A DNA stretch of 63,889 nucleotides from Blautia faecis (GCF_020554845.1 NZ_JAJCIA010000023.1:1-63889), one strand, 5' to 3'; counted from the stretch's first letter, positions 46,698-56,459 are shown. Made by a program: numbers and translations. The notes: generated from the letters alone by a model not told the origin.

Positions 46698-46827
46698 TTC
46701 CCTCACTAAAGCATATATCACGTCAATTATTTTCGATGGAGAACTGCCATGTTTTTTTTCCATATTATTGAACTTCGAATAAGCAATAACATCTCCATTT
46801 TTACAAATGCTATACCAGAATTTTTTA

Positions 46828-46856
46828 TTGTAATTCCAGAACAGGTATGATACAAT
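46828..46856 (+). promoter_or_regulatory. Promoter of the structured RNA and phnD-type operon
   Basis: TTGTAA at 46828-46833, 17-bp spacer, TACAAT at 46851-46856; transcription would begin near 46863, at the first bases of the folded RNA. The 46698-46827 stretch before it shows nothing. Confidence 0.7.
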
Positions 46857-46861
46857 TTATC

Positions 46862-47076
46862 CGGTTAACGGAATGCAGTGCCAGGGGGAGCGCCCTTGTG
46901 CTGCGGTCAGAATTTGTGATGACGAAAACCAGATTGCGAGGGAGCCCGTAGGTCCGGGTTGAGAGGATCCCGTTAGGATCGACCGAAACCTGTTCACCTG
47001 TTTTTTTGCAGGTGGATTGTCAGCATCTGCTCGAAAGTCATTTTCGATACATGCTGGGAGGCATGTATTTTTATTT
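46862..47076 (+). ncRNA. Candidate riboswitch or structured leader RNA of unknown class
   Basis: A folded, GC-rich island in AT-rich surroundings. Hairpin 1 is a 12-position stem 46875-46886/46893-46904 with 11 pairs. GGTC (46905-46908) pairs GACC (46981-46984), and GGTT (46863-46866) can pair AACC (46987-46990). GATCC/GGATC (46966-46980) presents loop CGTTA, complementary to TAACG at 46866-46870: a pseudoknot that competes for one base of the outer helix. Downstream, CAGCAT (47021-47026)/ATGCTG (47051-47056) excludes the terminator ACATGC/GCATGT plus T-rich tail (47049-47076). It fits no riboswitch consensus I know; 6S or another RNA is possible. The 47077-47325 remainder before phnD has only weak inverted repeats. 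Confidence 0.6.
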
Positions 47077-47325
47077 ACATGAATAATGAGCCCTTCTCAC
47101 CATGGCATATTTGAGAGTCCATTGCTGTAATCTCTATTCCCAGCTTTGCAGAAAAATTTTTTCAAACATTCTATAGTAAGAAATTGGGCAATTTTCTCGT
47201 TGTAACCGACTTCCAGCAGAAATAAAGTTACTGCCCATTTTATTCGCAGCGATTCGCTTTGCGTAACATTTCAAATGCGCAGTAACACATTATATGATCA
47301 AACAAAAGCATGGAGGTATTTCACT

Positions 47326-48357
47326 ATGAAGAAACACATTGTATCCGCACTTTCCATGGCATTATGCCTGGGACTTACCGCAGGGAGCGCTGTCACTGTT
47401 TTTGCAGAGGACACTAAGACGATTGATTCTCTGAAGATTGCATTTTCCCCATACGCGGATTCCGACACTATCACCACTGCTACCGAGCCGCTGGAAGATT
47501 TACTGAAGGAAACATTGCTCACCAAGGGGTATGACGTGGAGAACGTGGACATGACAGTAGGTACAAGCTACACCGCTGTTGGCCAAGCTTTAAGTGCAGG
47601 AAGCGCAGATATCGGATTTATTTCCGGCGGAAATTACGTACTTTTCTCTGATGACTGTGACGTTCTTCTTACCGCCCTTCGCTATGGAATCAACAAAGAT
47701 TCTGATGATCCGAAAGATTGGAATGATGGTACAATCGAAGAAAACACCGATGAGATGTCTACCTATTACCGTTCTATTATTCTGGCAGGTCCAAGCGAAA
47801 AGGGACAGGCTTTACTGGAAAAGGTAAATAACGGCGAAGAGCTTACCTGGGATGATCTGAACGATGCTACCTGGGCTGTTATGGGACCAACTTCAGCTTC
47901 CGGTTATATTTATCCAAGCTTATGGCTGAACGAAAAATATGGAAAGGGAATCAGTAATCTGGCAAATGCGGTAGAATCTGATTCTTATACAACCTCTCTT
48001 GCACGTCTGGCTTCCGGACAGGCTGATGTGATGGTTTCTTATGGCCACATCCGTACCAAATACGCACCGGAATGGAAAGAGACCTTCGGAGGTACAGATG
48101 ATATGGTAAATCAGACTGGTGTGATCGGAGTTACAGATAAGATTTACAATGATATGATTGCCTACAGCAAAACTTCTGAAGTTATGCAGGATGAAGATTT
48201 CCGCCAGGCGCTGGGAGATTCCTTTATTGAGATTGCGAATACGGACGAGGGAAAAGATATTATCAGCGTGTTCAGCCAGGTTGGATATGAATGGGGCGAT
48301 GACTCCAATTACGATGGCGAACGAGAGGCGCAGGAGCTGCTGAAGTCTATGGAATAG
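47326..48357 (+). CDS. phnD: PhnD-type ABC transporter substrate-binding protein
   Basis: 343 aa. A type II binding protein of the phosphate/phosphite/phosphonate class: SLKIAFSPYADSDTITTATE, the GSADIGFISGGNYVLF site, and GPTSASGYIYPSLWL, where the Ser/Thr residues bind the oxyanion in the family. The signal peptide (about 1-26) ends VFAED and lacks a lipobox Cys, odd for a Gram-positive binding protein. The start at 47326 follows TGGAGG. The ligand is not shown by context: no C-P lyase or phosphonatase gene is near. Confidence 0.85.
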   Translation: MKKHIVSALSMALCLGLTAGSAVTVFAEDTKTIDSLKIAFSPYADSDTITTATEPLEDLLKETLLTKGYDVENVDMTVGTSYTAVGQALSAGSADIGFISGGNYVLFSDDCDVLLTALRYGINKDSDDPKDWNDGTIEENTDEMSTYYRSIILAGPSEKGQALLEKVNNGEELTWDDLNDATWAVMGPTSASGYIYPSLWLNEKYGKGISNLANAVESDSYTTSLARLASGQADVMVSYGHIRTKYAPEWKETFGGTDDMVNQTGVIGVTDKIYNDMIAYSKTSEVMQDEDFRQALGDSFIEIANTDEGKDIISVFSQVGYEWGDDSNYDGEREAQELLKSME

Positions 48358-48394
48358 ACTTCAACTTTTCTGAATAGTTACAAAACATTTTAAA

Positions 48395-48423
48395 CTGCCG
48401 GGGCAGGTTATTTGCCTCGGCAG
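48395..48423 (+). other. Intercistronic hairpin between phnD and phnC
   Basis: CTGCCGGGGCAGG and its partner GCCTCGGCAG form a stable stem followed by TAGTTTT, a weak terminator. It probably lowers expression of the membrane genes relative to the binding protein or protects the phnD mRNA end. Confidence 0.6.
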
Positions 48424-48450
48424 TAGTTTTAAACGAGGTCAATTTTATCT

Positions 48451-49230
48451 ATGAATTTACAGATTCAGCATATCGCAAAAGAATTTCATAATGGCACAAA
48501 AGCCCTGATAGATGTGGATTTCCGCGTCTCGCAGGGAGAGTTTGTCTCGGTGATCGGGCCTTCGGGGGCGGGGAAGACAACGCTCTTTCGCATTCTCAAT
48601 GGAATGATGGAGTGCACTGGCGGACAGGTGCTTCTGGATGATAAGCGCTTTGATTCTCTAAAAGGAAGGAAAAAACGTGAACTGCAAAAATCCATCGCAA
48701 CCATTTATCAGGACTTTTGTCTGGTGGAGAATTCTACCTGTCTGAAGAATGTGCTGACTGCCGGACTTCCTGATATGGGCTTTTTTCAGGGCGTGTTTGG
48801 ACTTTATGGAAAAACACGTAAAGAAGAAGCTCTGAAACTGCTGGATCGGGTTGGACTTCTGGAAAAGGCAGAGGAACCGATTAAGAATCTGTCTGGCGGA
48901 CAAAAGCAAAGGGTGGCAATTGCAAGAGCACTTATGCGGCACCCGGCAATCCTGCTGGCAGATGAACCGGTGGCGTCTCTTGATCCAGTTATCGGGAGAC
49001 AGATTCTAGGGTTGCTGAAGAGTATTCATGAGACTGATGGTGTCACCATTTTAATGAACAGCCATAATCTGGAATTCTCCCAGGAGTTCTCTGACCGACT
49101 TATTGGTCTGAAAGATGGCAAGGTTGTATTTGACGGTAAGACTGCTGATCTGACTGATTCTATCACTACACAAATTTATAACAAAAATGATACTCAGATA
49201 GAGAATAAGCGAGGTGTCGCTTATGAATGA
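48451..49230 (+). CDS. phnC: PhnC-type ABC transporter ATPase
   Basis: 259 aa. Walker A GPSGAGKTT (residues about 33-41), signature LSGGQKQRVAIARAL, Walker B ILLADEPVASLD. The SLDPVIGRQI region and overall length match PhnC. It powers uptake with the fused PhnE. The downstream gene starts inside its last codons (8-nt overlap). Confidence 0.92.
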   Translation: MNLQIQHIAKEFHNGTKALIDVDFRVSQGEFVSVIGPSGAGKTTLFRILNGMMECTGGQVLLDDKRFDSLKGRKKRELQKSIATIYQDFCLVENSTCLKNVLTAGLPDMGFFQGVFGLYGKTRKEEALKLLDRVGLLEKAEEPIKNLSGGQKQRVAIARALMRHPAILLADEPVASLDPVIGRQILGLLKSIHETDGVTILMNSHNLEFSQEFSDRLIGLKDGKVVFDGKTADLTDSITTQIYNKNDTQIENKRGVAYE

Positions 49231-50773
49231 TAACAAAACAAGCAAAAATTCCATTGTGGCAAAATTTGCTGTTCCAGTTTCTTTCCTGATTTTATTTTTC
49301 CTTGCAGCAAATTTCACAGGCTGTGATCCCATGACTTTCTGGAAACGAAGGAGCCACCTCACTGACCTGGTCGTGGATATGATCCCGCCAGATTTTTCCT
49401 ATATTCAGAAGATCCTGCTGCCACTTTTTTACACCATTCAGATGTCTGTTACCGGAACGGTACTTGGCACCTTTTTTGCCCTTGTACTCTCGCCTTTTGG
49501 CGCTGCAAACTTAGGATTTCCAGCTGTAATACGACGGATACTTAGAATTGTAATCCAGATTCTCCGTTCTTTTCCAGCCTTGATTCTGGCGCTTACTGCT
49601 ACCTTTCTTTTCGGGCTTGGAACCTTTGCAGGTACTTTTGCCATTACCTTGTACACCTTTGCCATTATGACAAAACTTACCTACGAGGATGCAAGTGCCG
49701 CCGATGTAAAAGCTTACCAGGCACTTCGGGCTATGGGTGTTTCAAAGTATGTGGCTTATATCCATGGAATTCTACCAGAGATCATTCCTGGCTTTCTCAC
49801 CAATGCACTTTACCTGTTGGAAACCAATGTACGGCACAGCTCCATTTTAGGATATGTGGGAGCTGGCGGTATCGGACTGCTTCTCAATGAGAAGATTTCC
49901 TGGTTGGAGTATGACAAAGTGGGGACCATTCTGCTGATGCTGTTTCTAACAGTGTGTGTGATTGAATATTTCAGTCGGTATCTGACCGCCTTGATACGAA
50001 AAGAGCGCACAATAAAAAAAGAGCAGGCCAGACTGCTGCTTCTGTTTCTGGCTGCCCTGTTTCTGATCTGCACGTTTACCCTTTCCCTGCCAGATTTTTC
50101 CAGAACCAGTCCACAGACTTTGCGAAATATGTTTGCTGGCTTTCTGCAGCCAGACTGGAGCTTCTTTTTCTCGGCTGAAAAAGATGGGCTTGGGTATCTT
50201 TTACTGGAAACAGTGTGCATTGCTTTTATTGGAACGGTAATCGGAGCCATTGTATCTGCACCGCTGGCTTTTCTAAATACCAAACGTTTCGTACCTGCTC
50301 CTGTGTCCTTTCTTTTTAACCTGGTGATCATGGTAATCCGTTCGGTGCCTTTTCTGGTGTATGGACTGATTTTCATCCGGGTATCCGGGCCAGGAGCTTT
50401 CACAGGAGTGCTGACATTGGCCGTATGCAGTATCGGACTTCTCACCAAAAGATTTACAGAAGCACTAGATGCCCTGGACCTTCGTCCCTATCATGCGCTG
50501 CTGGCCATGGGGGTCCGTCCTCTTCCCGCCATCTGCCACAGTGTCCTGCCGCAGCTGAAGCCTGTTTTCACCTCTATCATCCTCTACCGGTTTGATGTAA
50601 ACATCCGTGAAGCTTCCGTTCTCGGTCTGGTAGGCGCAGGCGGAATCGGAGCGCCCCTTATTTTTTCCATGAATCAATATGCCTGGGAAAAAGCTGGTGC
50701 AATCATGCTGGGATTGATTCTGTTGGTGTGGTTTATCGATATGGTATCTGAAAAAATCGGAGCTGGAAATTGA
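49223..50773 (+). CDS. phnE: Fused double PhnE-type permease
   Basis: 516 aa, about twice a single PhnE. Two homologous halves are visible, each with an EAA loop and the same end: EIIPGFLTNALYLLETNVRH then GYVGAGGIGLLL in half one (about 180-225), and QLKPVFTSIILYRFDVNIRE then GLVGAGGIGAPL in half two (about 445-490). The two permease subunits that usually form a dimer are thus one chain. The ATG at 49223 follows GAGGTG; a GTG 9 nt upstream is less likely. The terminator stem overlaps the stop codon. Confidence 0.88.
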   Translation: MNDNKTSKNSIVAKFAVPVSFLILFFLAANFTGCDPMTFWKRRSHLTDLVVDMIPPDFSYIQKILLPLFYTIQMSVTGTVLGTFFALVLSPFGAANLGFPAVIRRILRIVIQILRSFPALILALTATFLFGLGTFAGTFAITLYTFAIMTKLTYEDASAADVKAYQALRAMGVSKYVAYIHGILPEIIPGFLTNALYLLETNVRHSSILGYVGAGGIGLLLNEKISWLEYDKVGTILLMLFLTVCVIEYFSRYLTALIRKERTIKKEQARLLLLFLAALFLICTFTLSLPDFSRTSPQTLRNMFAGFLQPDWSFFFSAEKDGLGYLLLETVCIAFIGTVIGAIVSAPLAFLNTKRFVPAPVSFLFNLVIMVIRSVPFLVYGLIFIRVSGPGAFTGVLTLAVCSIGLLTKRFTEALDALDLRPYHALLAMGVRPLPAICHSVLPQLKPVFTSIILYRFDVNIREASVLGLVGAGGIGAPLIFSMNQYAWEKAGAIMLGLILLVWFIDMVSEKIGAGN

Positions 50774-50795
50774 TGGCCAGCTCCGATTTTCTGTC
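50753..50795 (+). terminator. Terminator overlapping the phnE stop
   Basis: AAAATCGGAGCTGG (50753-50766) pairs perfectly with CCAGCTCCGATTTT (50777-50790), with a 10-nt loop containing the TGA stop; TTCTGTCTTCT follows. The C-terminal codons of phnE therefore form the 5' arm. Confidence 0.8.
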
Positions 50796-50872
50796 TTCTG
50801 GATCCTGTTTAAAAAATCTTTTAAACCTCGTCGTGAAATTTCCAAAGACTTTCAAGGGATCTTTTCATTCTG

Positions 50873-52864
50873 TTATTTTTCTAATTTTCTATAATTCTCA
50901 GCCTTATCGTACTCCTTATGCACGCCATCATCCTCGTACAAAGTATAACTGCTGCCTTCATATCCCAGCATAGTGAGTTTGGAAGTATCAATATCCTTCA
51001 CACACTCCGCAGCCTCTGCAACCGGAATACACTTACCACTACGGATAAACAGAGGCACTTCATTTAAGGCAACCTCCACATAATGAACGCCCTTTTCCAG
51101 AATCTCCTCAGAAATACTTCCGTCTGTCAGAAATTTCACAAACTTCATTTCTTCCGGAAGGTAAACATAACGCCCTCTTGCGTTCTGCTCGTAAACCGGT
51201 GCGATCATAATCTCATTTCCAAGGATCAGCTGGTCTTCCACCCGGATTGCCATCTTATCATCCGGATAAACAAAGCCAAGTGGTTTGAAATACATATCAT
51301 CGTTTAAAACGGCCTTCATGTATTCGCTGTACAGATACGGAACAAGGCGGTATCTCGTATTTACCACATTTCGGAAATCCTCAACATTCTCAAACTGATA
51401 GCACTCTTGCTCTCTTGTTCCGATTGCGGAATGGTTACGCATAAGCGGAGTAAATACCCCAAGTGCCATATGGCGAAGCACCAGGTCTCTTGTTGCATCC
51501 GCACCAAATCCGCCAAGATCTGCTCCTGTGTAAAGGAATCCGCACATATTCAAAGACGGCAGCATTTTCAGGTTCAGAAGAATGTGTGACCACCAGGATT
51601 TATTGTCTCCCATCCAGATTCCGCCGTAACGGTGCATTCCAATATAGGAGGAACGGGAAAACATCAGGAAACGCTTCTCCGGATCAATGCGGTCGAATGC
51701 TTCGCCTGCTGCTCTTGTCATATTGTAGCCAAACAGGTTATGTACCTTGTCGTGACGGATCTTTTTGCCATCCACATTATGATAAAATCTGCGGTAATCT
51801 TCTGGGTTGTTTGCGAGTCCGTTTAGCTCGCCCTGCATTTTCCAAATGTGGATCTTACCTTCTTTATCCTGGGAAAACTCTCCGGCAAGTTTCTTCGCCT
51901 CTTCCATTCCCTCTGAGGAATAGAAAATAGCAGGCTCATTCATATCGTTCCAGAAGCCTTCAATCCCCTGGCTAATAAGGAAGCTGTATTTGTCTCCAAA
52001 CCACTTTCTGGCATCCTTGTTCAGAAAATCCGGGAAATGAGTATCCCCCGGCCATACGGCTGCCACGAAATCACTTCCATCCTCCCGCTGGCAGAAGTAT
52101 CTTTTTTCCACACCTTCCTCGTAAACCTCATAGCCGCTTTCCACTTTTACACCAGCATCAATAATAGGGATCAGGCGTAGCTCCTGGTCTTTCATCTCTT
52201 TTACAAAATCCGGGAAATCAGGGAAATTCTCCGGATTCAAAGTAAAGTCCTTATAGGAATCCATATAATCGATGTCCATGTAGATCATATCCAAAGGGAT
52301 GTGATTCTCACGATAGCCGGCTGCCACCTTGCGAAAATCCTCCTTGGTGGTATATCCCCATCTGCTCTGTCCGAAACCAAATGCAAATTTCGGGGGAATA
52401 TAGCTGCGTCCGATCACATGGCGAAACTGCTTTACAATATCATAGGCAGATTCACCTTCAATCACATACACATTCAGATCTGCATCTGCGCATGTCACTT
52501 TCAGGGTGTCCATTCTGGTATATCCAATATCAAAGGTCAGTTCAGAAGGGTAGTCGAAAAACAGTCCAAATGTTGTCTTTCCGCTTACAATGATAAAGTT
52601 GTGGGCACCATACAAAGAACGCTTGTCTTCCGTATGGTTTGGATCATCGGTACAATTGCTGATATAGCAGTATCCTCTTTTATTGATGCCGCGGTTGGCT
52701 TCCCCAAGTCCATAAACAATATCATCCTCATCCATCACATATGTAAAATCAAAGCCCTTTTCCAGGCTGATTTTTCCATAAGGAAAAGCGCCATTCGCTG
52801 TTTCAATCTTCTCTGTTACTGCCTCCGTATCAAAAGGAGCTCCGTATCTGTATTTTCTGATCAT
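50873..52864 (-). CDS. Glycoside hydrolase family 31 alpha-glucosidase
   Basis: 663 aa. The nucleophile region GFWNDMNEPAIF and the acid/base region near WMGDNKSWWSHI/GADLGGFG identify GH31. It hydrolyses alpha-glucosidic bonds from the non-reducing end (maltose, isomaltose or related). No signal peptide, so cytosolic. Last gene of the leftward alpha-glucoside operon, 91 nt after the GH13 gene. Confidence 0.9.
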   Translation of the reverse strand: MIRKYRYGAPFDTEAVTEKIETANGAFPYGKISLEKGFDFTYVMDEDDIVYGLGEANRGINKRGYCYISNCTDDPNHTEDKRSLYGAHNFIIVSGKTTFGLFFDYPSELTFDIGYTRMDTLKVTCADADLNVYVIEGESAYDIVKQFRHVIGRSYIPPKFAFGFGQSRWGYTTKEDFRKVAAGYRENHIPLDMIYMDIDYMDSYKDFTLNPENFPDFPDFVKEMKDQELRLIPIIDAGVKVESGYEVYEEGVEKRYFCQREDGSDFVAAVWPGDTHFPDFLNKDARKWFGDKYSFLISQGIEGFWNDMNEPAIFYSSEGMEEAKKLAGEFSQDKEGKIHIWKMQGELNGLANNPEDYRRFYHNVDGKKIRHDKVHNLFGYNMTRAAGEAFDRIDPEKRFLMFSRSSYIGMHRYGGIWMGDNKSWWSHILLNLKMLPSLNMCGFLYTGADLGGFGADATRDLVLRHMALGVFTPLMRNHSAIGTREQECYQFENVEDFRNVVNTRYRLVPYLYSEYMKAVLNDDMYFKPLGFVYPDDKMAIRVEDQLILGNEIMIAPVYEQNARGRYVYLPEEMKFVKFLTDGSISEEILEKGVHYVEVALNEVPLFIRSGKCIPVAEAAECVKDIDTSKLTMLGYEGSSYTLYEDDGVHKEYDKAENYRKLEK

Positions 52865-52955
52865 AACAATCTTCCTCGTCTTTCAAAAAAGAGGCAAAAA
52901 ATTTTGCCCCTTTAAGTCTGGTTATCTGCTGTCCGTTTCTCGTCCAGTAACCTGT

Positions 52956-54629
52956 TTATTTATATAACACAAATGCCTCATAAGGTTTCAGCACGATTTT
53001 ACCCTTAAATACTTTTCTGTCAAGGTTTGTAATCAGACACCTGGAACCTTCAAATTCTACTGGAACTTCAAATTCTGCAGACTGCTCACTGAAATTGCAG
53101 ACTGTAAGAAGTCTTTCCTCATCCAGCTTTCTCATATATGCAAAAATCTGATCATCCTCACGGCAAAGCGGTTCAAACTCACCGTACACAATAATATCTT
53201 TCTCCTTGCGAAGAGCGATCAGTTTCTGATAATAATGGAAAATGGAATCCGGATCATCCAACTGACTGGCTGCATTGATTTCTTTACAGTTCGGATTTAT
53301 TTTAATCCACGGCTCTCCATCTGTAAAACCTGCTTTTTCTGAACCGTCCCACTGCATAGGTGTTCTTGCATTGTCACGGCTTCTGAGCATCAGACATTTC
53401 ATCATGTAATCCGGCTCCATCAGCCCTGCATCTGTCAGCTCTGTATAATACTGAATGCTCTCAATGTCCTTATAATCTTCCAGCTTATGGAAATATGCGT
53501 TTGTCATGCCAAGCTCTTCCCCCTGGTATACATAAGGGGTTCCCTGCATCATATGAAGACAGGTTGCCAGCATTTTTGCAGAAGTTTCTCTGTATGCCGG
53601 ATTGTCATTTCCAAATCTGGAAACGCTTCTTGGCTGATCATGATTTCCCAGGAAAAGACTGTTCCATGCTTTTCCCTGAAGTTCTTCCTGCCATTTGATC
53701 ATCGTCTTTTTGAAAGCCTTAAAGTCATATCTGTCAGTGGTCCATTTACCAAACTCCGCATGCGGGGAAGCATCTTCAACATGTTCAAACTGGAACACCA
53801 TATTCAGCTCGCCACTTTCTTCCCCGGCATATTTCTGTGCCTCTTCAATGGTAACACCAGAAGTTTCCCCAACTGTCATGATATCATATTTAGACAATAC
53901 CTCACGGTTCATTTCCTGTAAAAATTCATGGACCCGCGGACCGTGAACGCAGTATGGACCGAAATCTCCATACAGGCCGCTTTTCACTTCTCCATCCGGG
54001 AAAGCCTGATCCTTGGAAATCATACTGATCACATCCATACGGAAACCGTCGATTCCCTTGTCACACCAGAATTTCATCATATCGTAAACTTCCTGGCGCA
54101 CTTTCTCATTTTCCCAGTTCAGGTCCGGCTGTTTTTTGGAAAACAGGTGCAGGTAATACATCTGTGTCTCATTGTCGTATTCCCATGCAGAACCGCCGAA
54201 TACACCGCCCCAGTTATTTGGCTCCTTTCCGTTTACCGGATTTTTCCAGATGTAATAGTCACGGTACGGATTATCCTTGGACTTTTTGCTCTCCAGAAAC
54301 CACTGATGTTCGTCTGAAGTATGATTTACAACCAGATCCATCAGCACCTTGATTCCACGTTCATGCGCCTGAAAAAGCAGTTCCTCGTAATCCTGCATGG
54401 TTCCGTAATCTTTGTAAATTCTGCGATAATCTGAAATATCATAGCCATTGTCATCCTGTGGGGACTCCAGCATAGGTGAGATCCACAGAACATTTACCCC
54501 AAGTTCCTTCAGATAATCAAGTTTCTCTATAATTCCTCTGATATCACCAATTCCATCCCCATTGCTGTCATTGAAGCTTTTTGGATAGATTTGGTATACA
54601 ATACTTTCTTTCCACCAGTTCTTCTTCAT
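52956..54629 (-). CDS. GH13 alpha-glucosidase (oligo-1,6-glucosidase type)
   Basis: 557 aa. Conserved GH13 regions: DLVVNHTSDEH, GFRMDVISM (nucleophile Asp), VGETSGVTIEEA (acid/base Glu) and SLFLGNHDQPR (third Asp). The start YQIYPKSFNDSNGDGIGDIR is typical of oligo-1,6-glucosidases and trehalose-6-phosphate hydrolases; the QIYP calcium-less type. AGGAGG lies before the ATG at 54629. Cytosolic, acts with the GH31 enzyme on imported sugars. Trehalose-phosphate hydrolase is less likely because no PTS gene adjoins. Confidence 0.9.
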   Translation of the reverse strand: MKKNWWKESIVYQIYPKSFNDSNGDGIGDIRGIIEKLDYLKELGVNVLWISPMLESPQDDNGYDISDYRRIYKDYGTMQDYEELLFQAHERGIKVLMDLVVNHTSDEHQWFLESKKSKDNPYRDYYIWKNPVNGKEPNNWGGVFGGSAWEYDNETQMYYLHLFSKKQPDLNWENEKVRQEVYDMMKFWCDKGIDGFRMDVISMISKDQAFPDGEVKSGLYGDFGPYCVHGPRVHEFLQEMNREVLSKYDIMTVGETSGVTIEEAQKYAGEESGELNMVFQFEHVEDASPHAEFGKWTTDRYDFKAFKKTMIKWQEELQGKAWNSLFLGNHDQPRSVSRFGNDNPAYRETSAKMLATCLHMMQGTPYVYQGEELGMTNAYFHKLEDYKDIESIQYYTELTDAGLMEPDYMMKCLMLRSRDNARTPMQWDGSEKAGFTDGEPWIKINPNCKEINAASQLDDPDSIFHYYQKLIALRKEKDIIVYGEFEPLCREDDQIFAYMRKLDEERLLTVCNFSEQSAEFEVPVEFEGSRCLITNLDRKVFKGKIVLKPYEAFVLYK

Positions 54630-54732
54630 TTCCTGGCTGTCCTCCTGATATTCTATATTTATTTTCCCACAGAATATTCTTCCCCGGTACATGACCGCAG
54701 TGAAATATCCCCATGGCGCGTATTTGTTTTCT

Positions 54733-55575
54733 CTATTTTACTGCACCGGCTACTACACCATTCATGATCCATTTCTGACAGAAAATATACACAATCAGCA
54801 CTGGAAGCAGAACAAGCAGATAAGAAGCAAATGCCAGATTATAATCAACAGAAAACTGTTTTTTAAATACATACTGGGCAAGCTGCAGTGTCTGTTGGCT
54901 TTCATCACTTAACAGTACCAATGGCATGGTAAAGTCATTCCAGGTCCACATGAAGGAAAGAATTGCTACTGTAGCTGTGGTAGGCTTCAGAACCGGGAAA
55001 ATGATCCTGGAAAAAATCTGAATCGGATTTGCCCCGTCAATCATGGCTGCTTCGTCAAGTGCCTCCGGGATTGCCTTTACTGCCCCTGTGTAAAGGAACG
55101 TATTCATAGGCAGACCAAAAATAATGTACAGGAATGTAATTCCGAAAATGTTATCCAGATGAAAAGTATTTGCCTGCACAACCAGCGGAAGCATGATTAC
55201 CTGGAACGGTATAAACATGGCACTGATAAAGTAATAATACATGAGGGAAAAGAATTTGCTCTTTTTACGGTTTCTTGTGATGGCATAAGCGGCAAAAGAG
55301 TTTGTGATCAGTGTAAAAATCAGATTCACCACTGTGATAAATGCTGTATTAAGAAACTTTCTTGGAAAATTTGTCATTACCCAGGCATCTGCAAAGTTCT
55401 GAAGTCTGATTTTCCTTGGCAGTGCCAGAATGTTGTTCATATCTGTTGGATCCTTGATGGCAATCATCAGTGCCATATAAAGAGGCAGAAGGATGACAAG
55501 TACGATTCCAATGATCAGAAGGATCGTAACAGGCCAGTTGTAACGCTCTTTTACTTTCACTGTATTCTGTTTCAT
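54733..55575 (-). CDS. ABC sugar permease, MalG type
   Basis: 280 aa, six predicted membrane segments. The EAA loop EALDEAAMIDGANPIQIFSR and the C-terminal KQFSVDYNLAFASYLLVLLP are typical of carbohydrate family 1 permeases. It overlaps the MalF-type gene by 4 nt, so the dimer partners are made together. Confidence 0.92.
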   Translation of the reverse strand: MKQNTVKVKERYNWPVTILLIIGIVLVILLPLYMALMIAIKDPTDMNNILALPRKIRLQNFADAWVMTNFPRKFLNTAFITVVNLIFTLITNSFAAYAITRNRKKSKFFSLMYYYFISAMFIPFQVIMLPLVVQANTFHLDNIFGITFLYIIFGLPMNTFLYTGAVKAIPEALDEAAMIDGANPIQIFSRIIFPVLKPTTATVAILSFMWTWNDFTMPLVLLSDESQQTLQLAQYVFKKQFSVDYNLAFASYLLVLLPVLIVYIFCQKWIMNGVVAGAVK

Positions 55576-56459
55576 CCTAATTTTTCCTCCCTCTTCTCAA
55601 GTACACGCAGCTGGAATACGGAAATCAGTACCACTACCACAAAAAGCATAACTGCATTGGCTGACTGATAGGCGAACTGTCCGCCTCCGAAGCCCTTTTT
55701 GTAGATCAATACTGCAATAGATGTTGTGCTGGTTCCAGGACCGCCATCTGTCATAGCCATGATCTGATCGTAAACCATCAGATAACCCTTTGCGGAAAGT
55801 ACCATATTGATGGTAAAAGATGGTGCCAGCAGAGGGAACGTGATTTTGCTGAATCTTTTGAAGCCGGTCGCTCCATCCAGATCAGCAGCCTCATATACAT
55901 CTGTGTCAATGGACTGAAGTCCTGCAATGTAGATCAGGGTGTTAAAAGCGCATCCGATCCATAAGGATACCGCAACAATTCCCCAGATGGCATGATTGGT
56001 TCCAAGAATATTTACACTTAAAGCTTTGATTCCAAGGCCTTTTCCCAGCTGTGGAATCAGGTTCGCAAAAATATAATTGAAAATAAATCCTACGATCAGA
56101 CTTCCTAGCATATATGGAAGGAAATAAAAAGCTTTGATTGTGTTTTTAAACTTGATCTTTGCATTTAATGCACAGGCCAGGATCAGACTGATCACGTTTA
56201 CCAGAATGGTAGTGATCACCGCAAATTTGAATGTAAACAAATATGCATTTCCTGTATCCACATCAGAAAACATATGGATATAATTTCGAAGTCCTACAAA
56301 ATTCCACTCTCCATATCCTCTCCAGTCTGTAAAACTGTACATAACACCTTTTAAGAATGGAATGGTGTGGAAAGTAAAAAACAGAACTGCAAGAATTCCT
56401 ACATAAATGTAGTAAACCCGGTTAACAGCAGGTTTTTTCCGTGGGGCTTTATTCTTCAT
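55572..56459 (-). CDS. ABC sugar permease, MalF type
   Basis: 295 aa, six predicted membrane segments. The EAA loop DVYEAADLDGATGFKRFSKI is clear; the first periplasmic loop is short, unlike enteric MalF. It imports alpha-glucosides with the binding protein 56590-57855. The ATPase (MsmX/MalK-like) is not in the cluster, as is common where one ATPase serves several importers. Confidence 0.92.
   Translation of the reverse strand: MKNKAPRKKPAVNRVYYIYVGILAVLFFTFHTIPFLKGVMYSFTDWRGYGEWNFVGLRNYIHMFSDVDTGNAYLFTFKFAVITTILVNVISLILACALNAKIKFKNTIKAFYFLPYMLGSLIVGFIFNYIFANLIPQLGKGLGIKALSVNILGTNHAIWGIVAVSLWIGCAFNTLIYIAGLQSIDTDVYEAADLDGATGFKRFSKITFPLLAPSFTINMVLSAKGYLMVYDQIMAMTDGGPGTSTTSIAVLIYKKGFGGGQFAYQSANAVMLFVVVVLISVFQLRVLEKREEKLG

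Noticed and set aside
46862..46996. Identification of the folded RNA as 4.5S/SRP RNA, RNase P RNA or a T-box
   Set aside because: The SRP GGAAG/AGCA core, the RNase P conserved blocks and the T-box TGGNACCGCG-type element are all absent.
49810..50448. 212-codon minus-strand frame inside phnE
   Set aside because: Antisense to clear permease motifs; no start signal or similarity.
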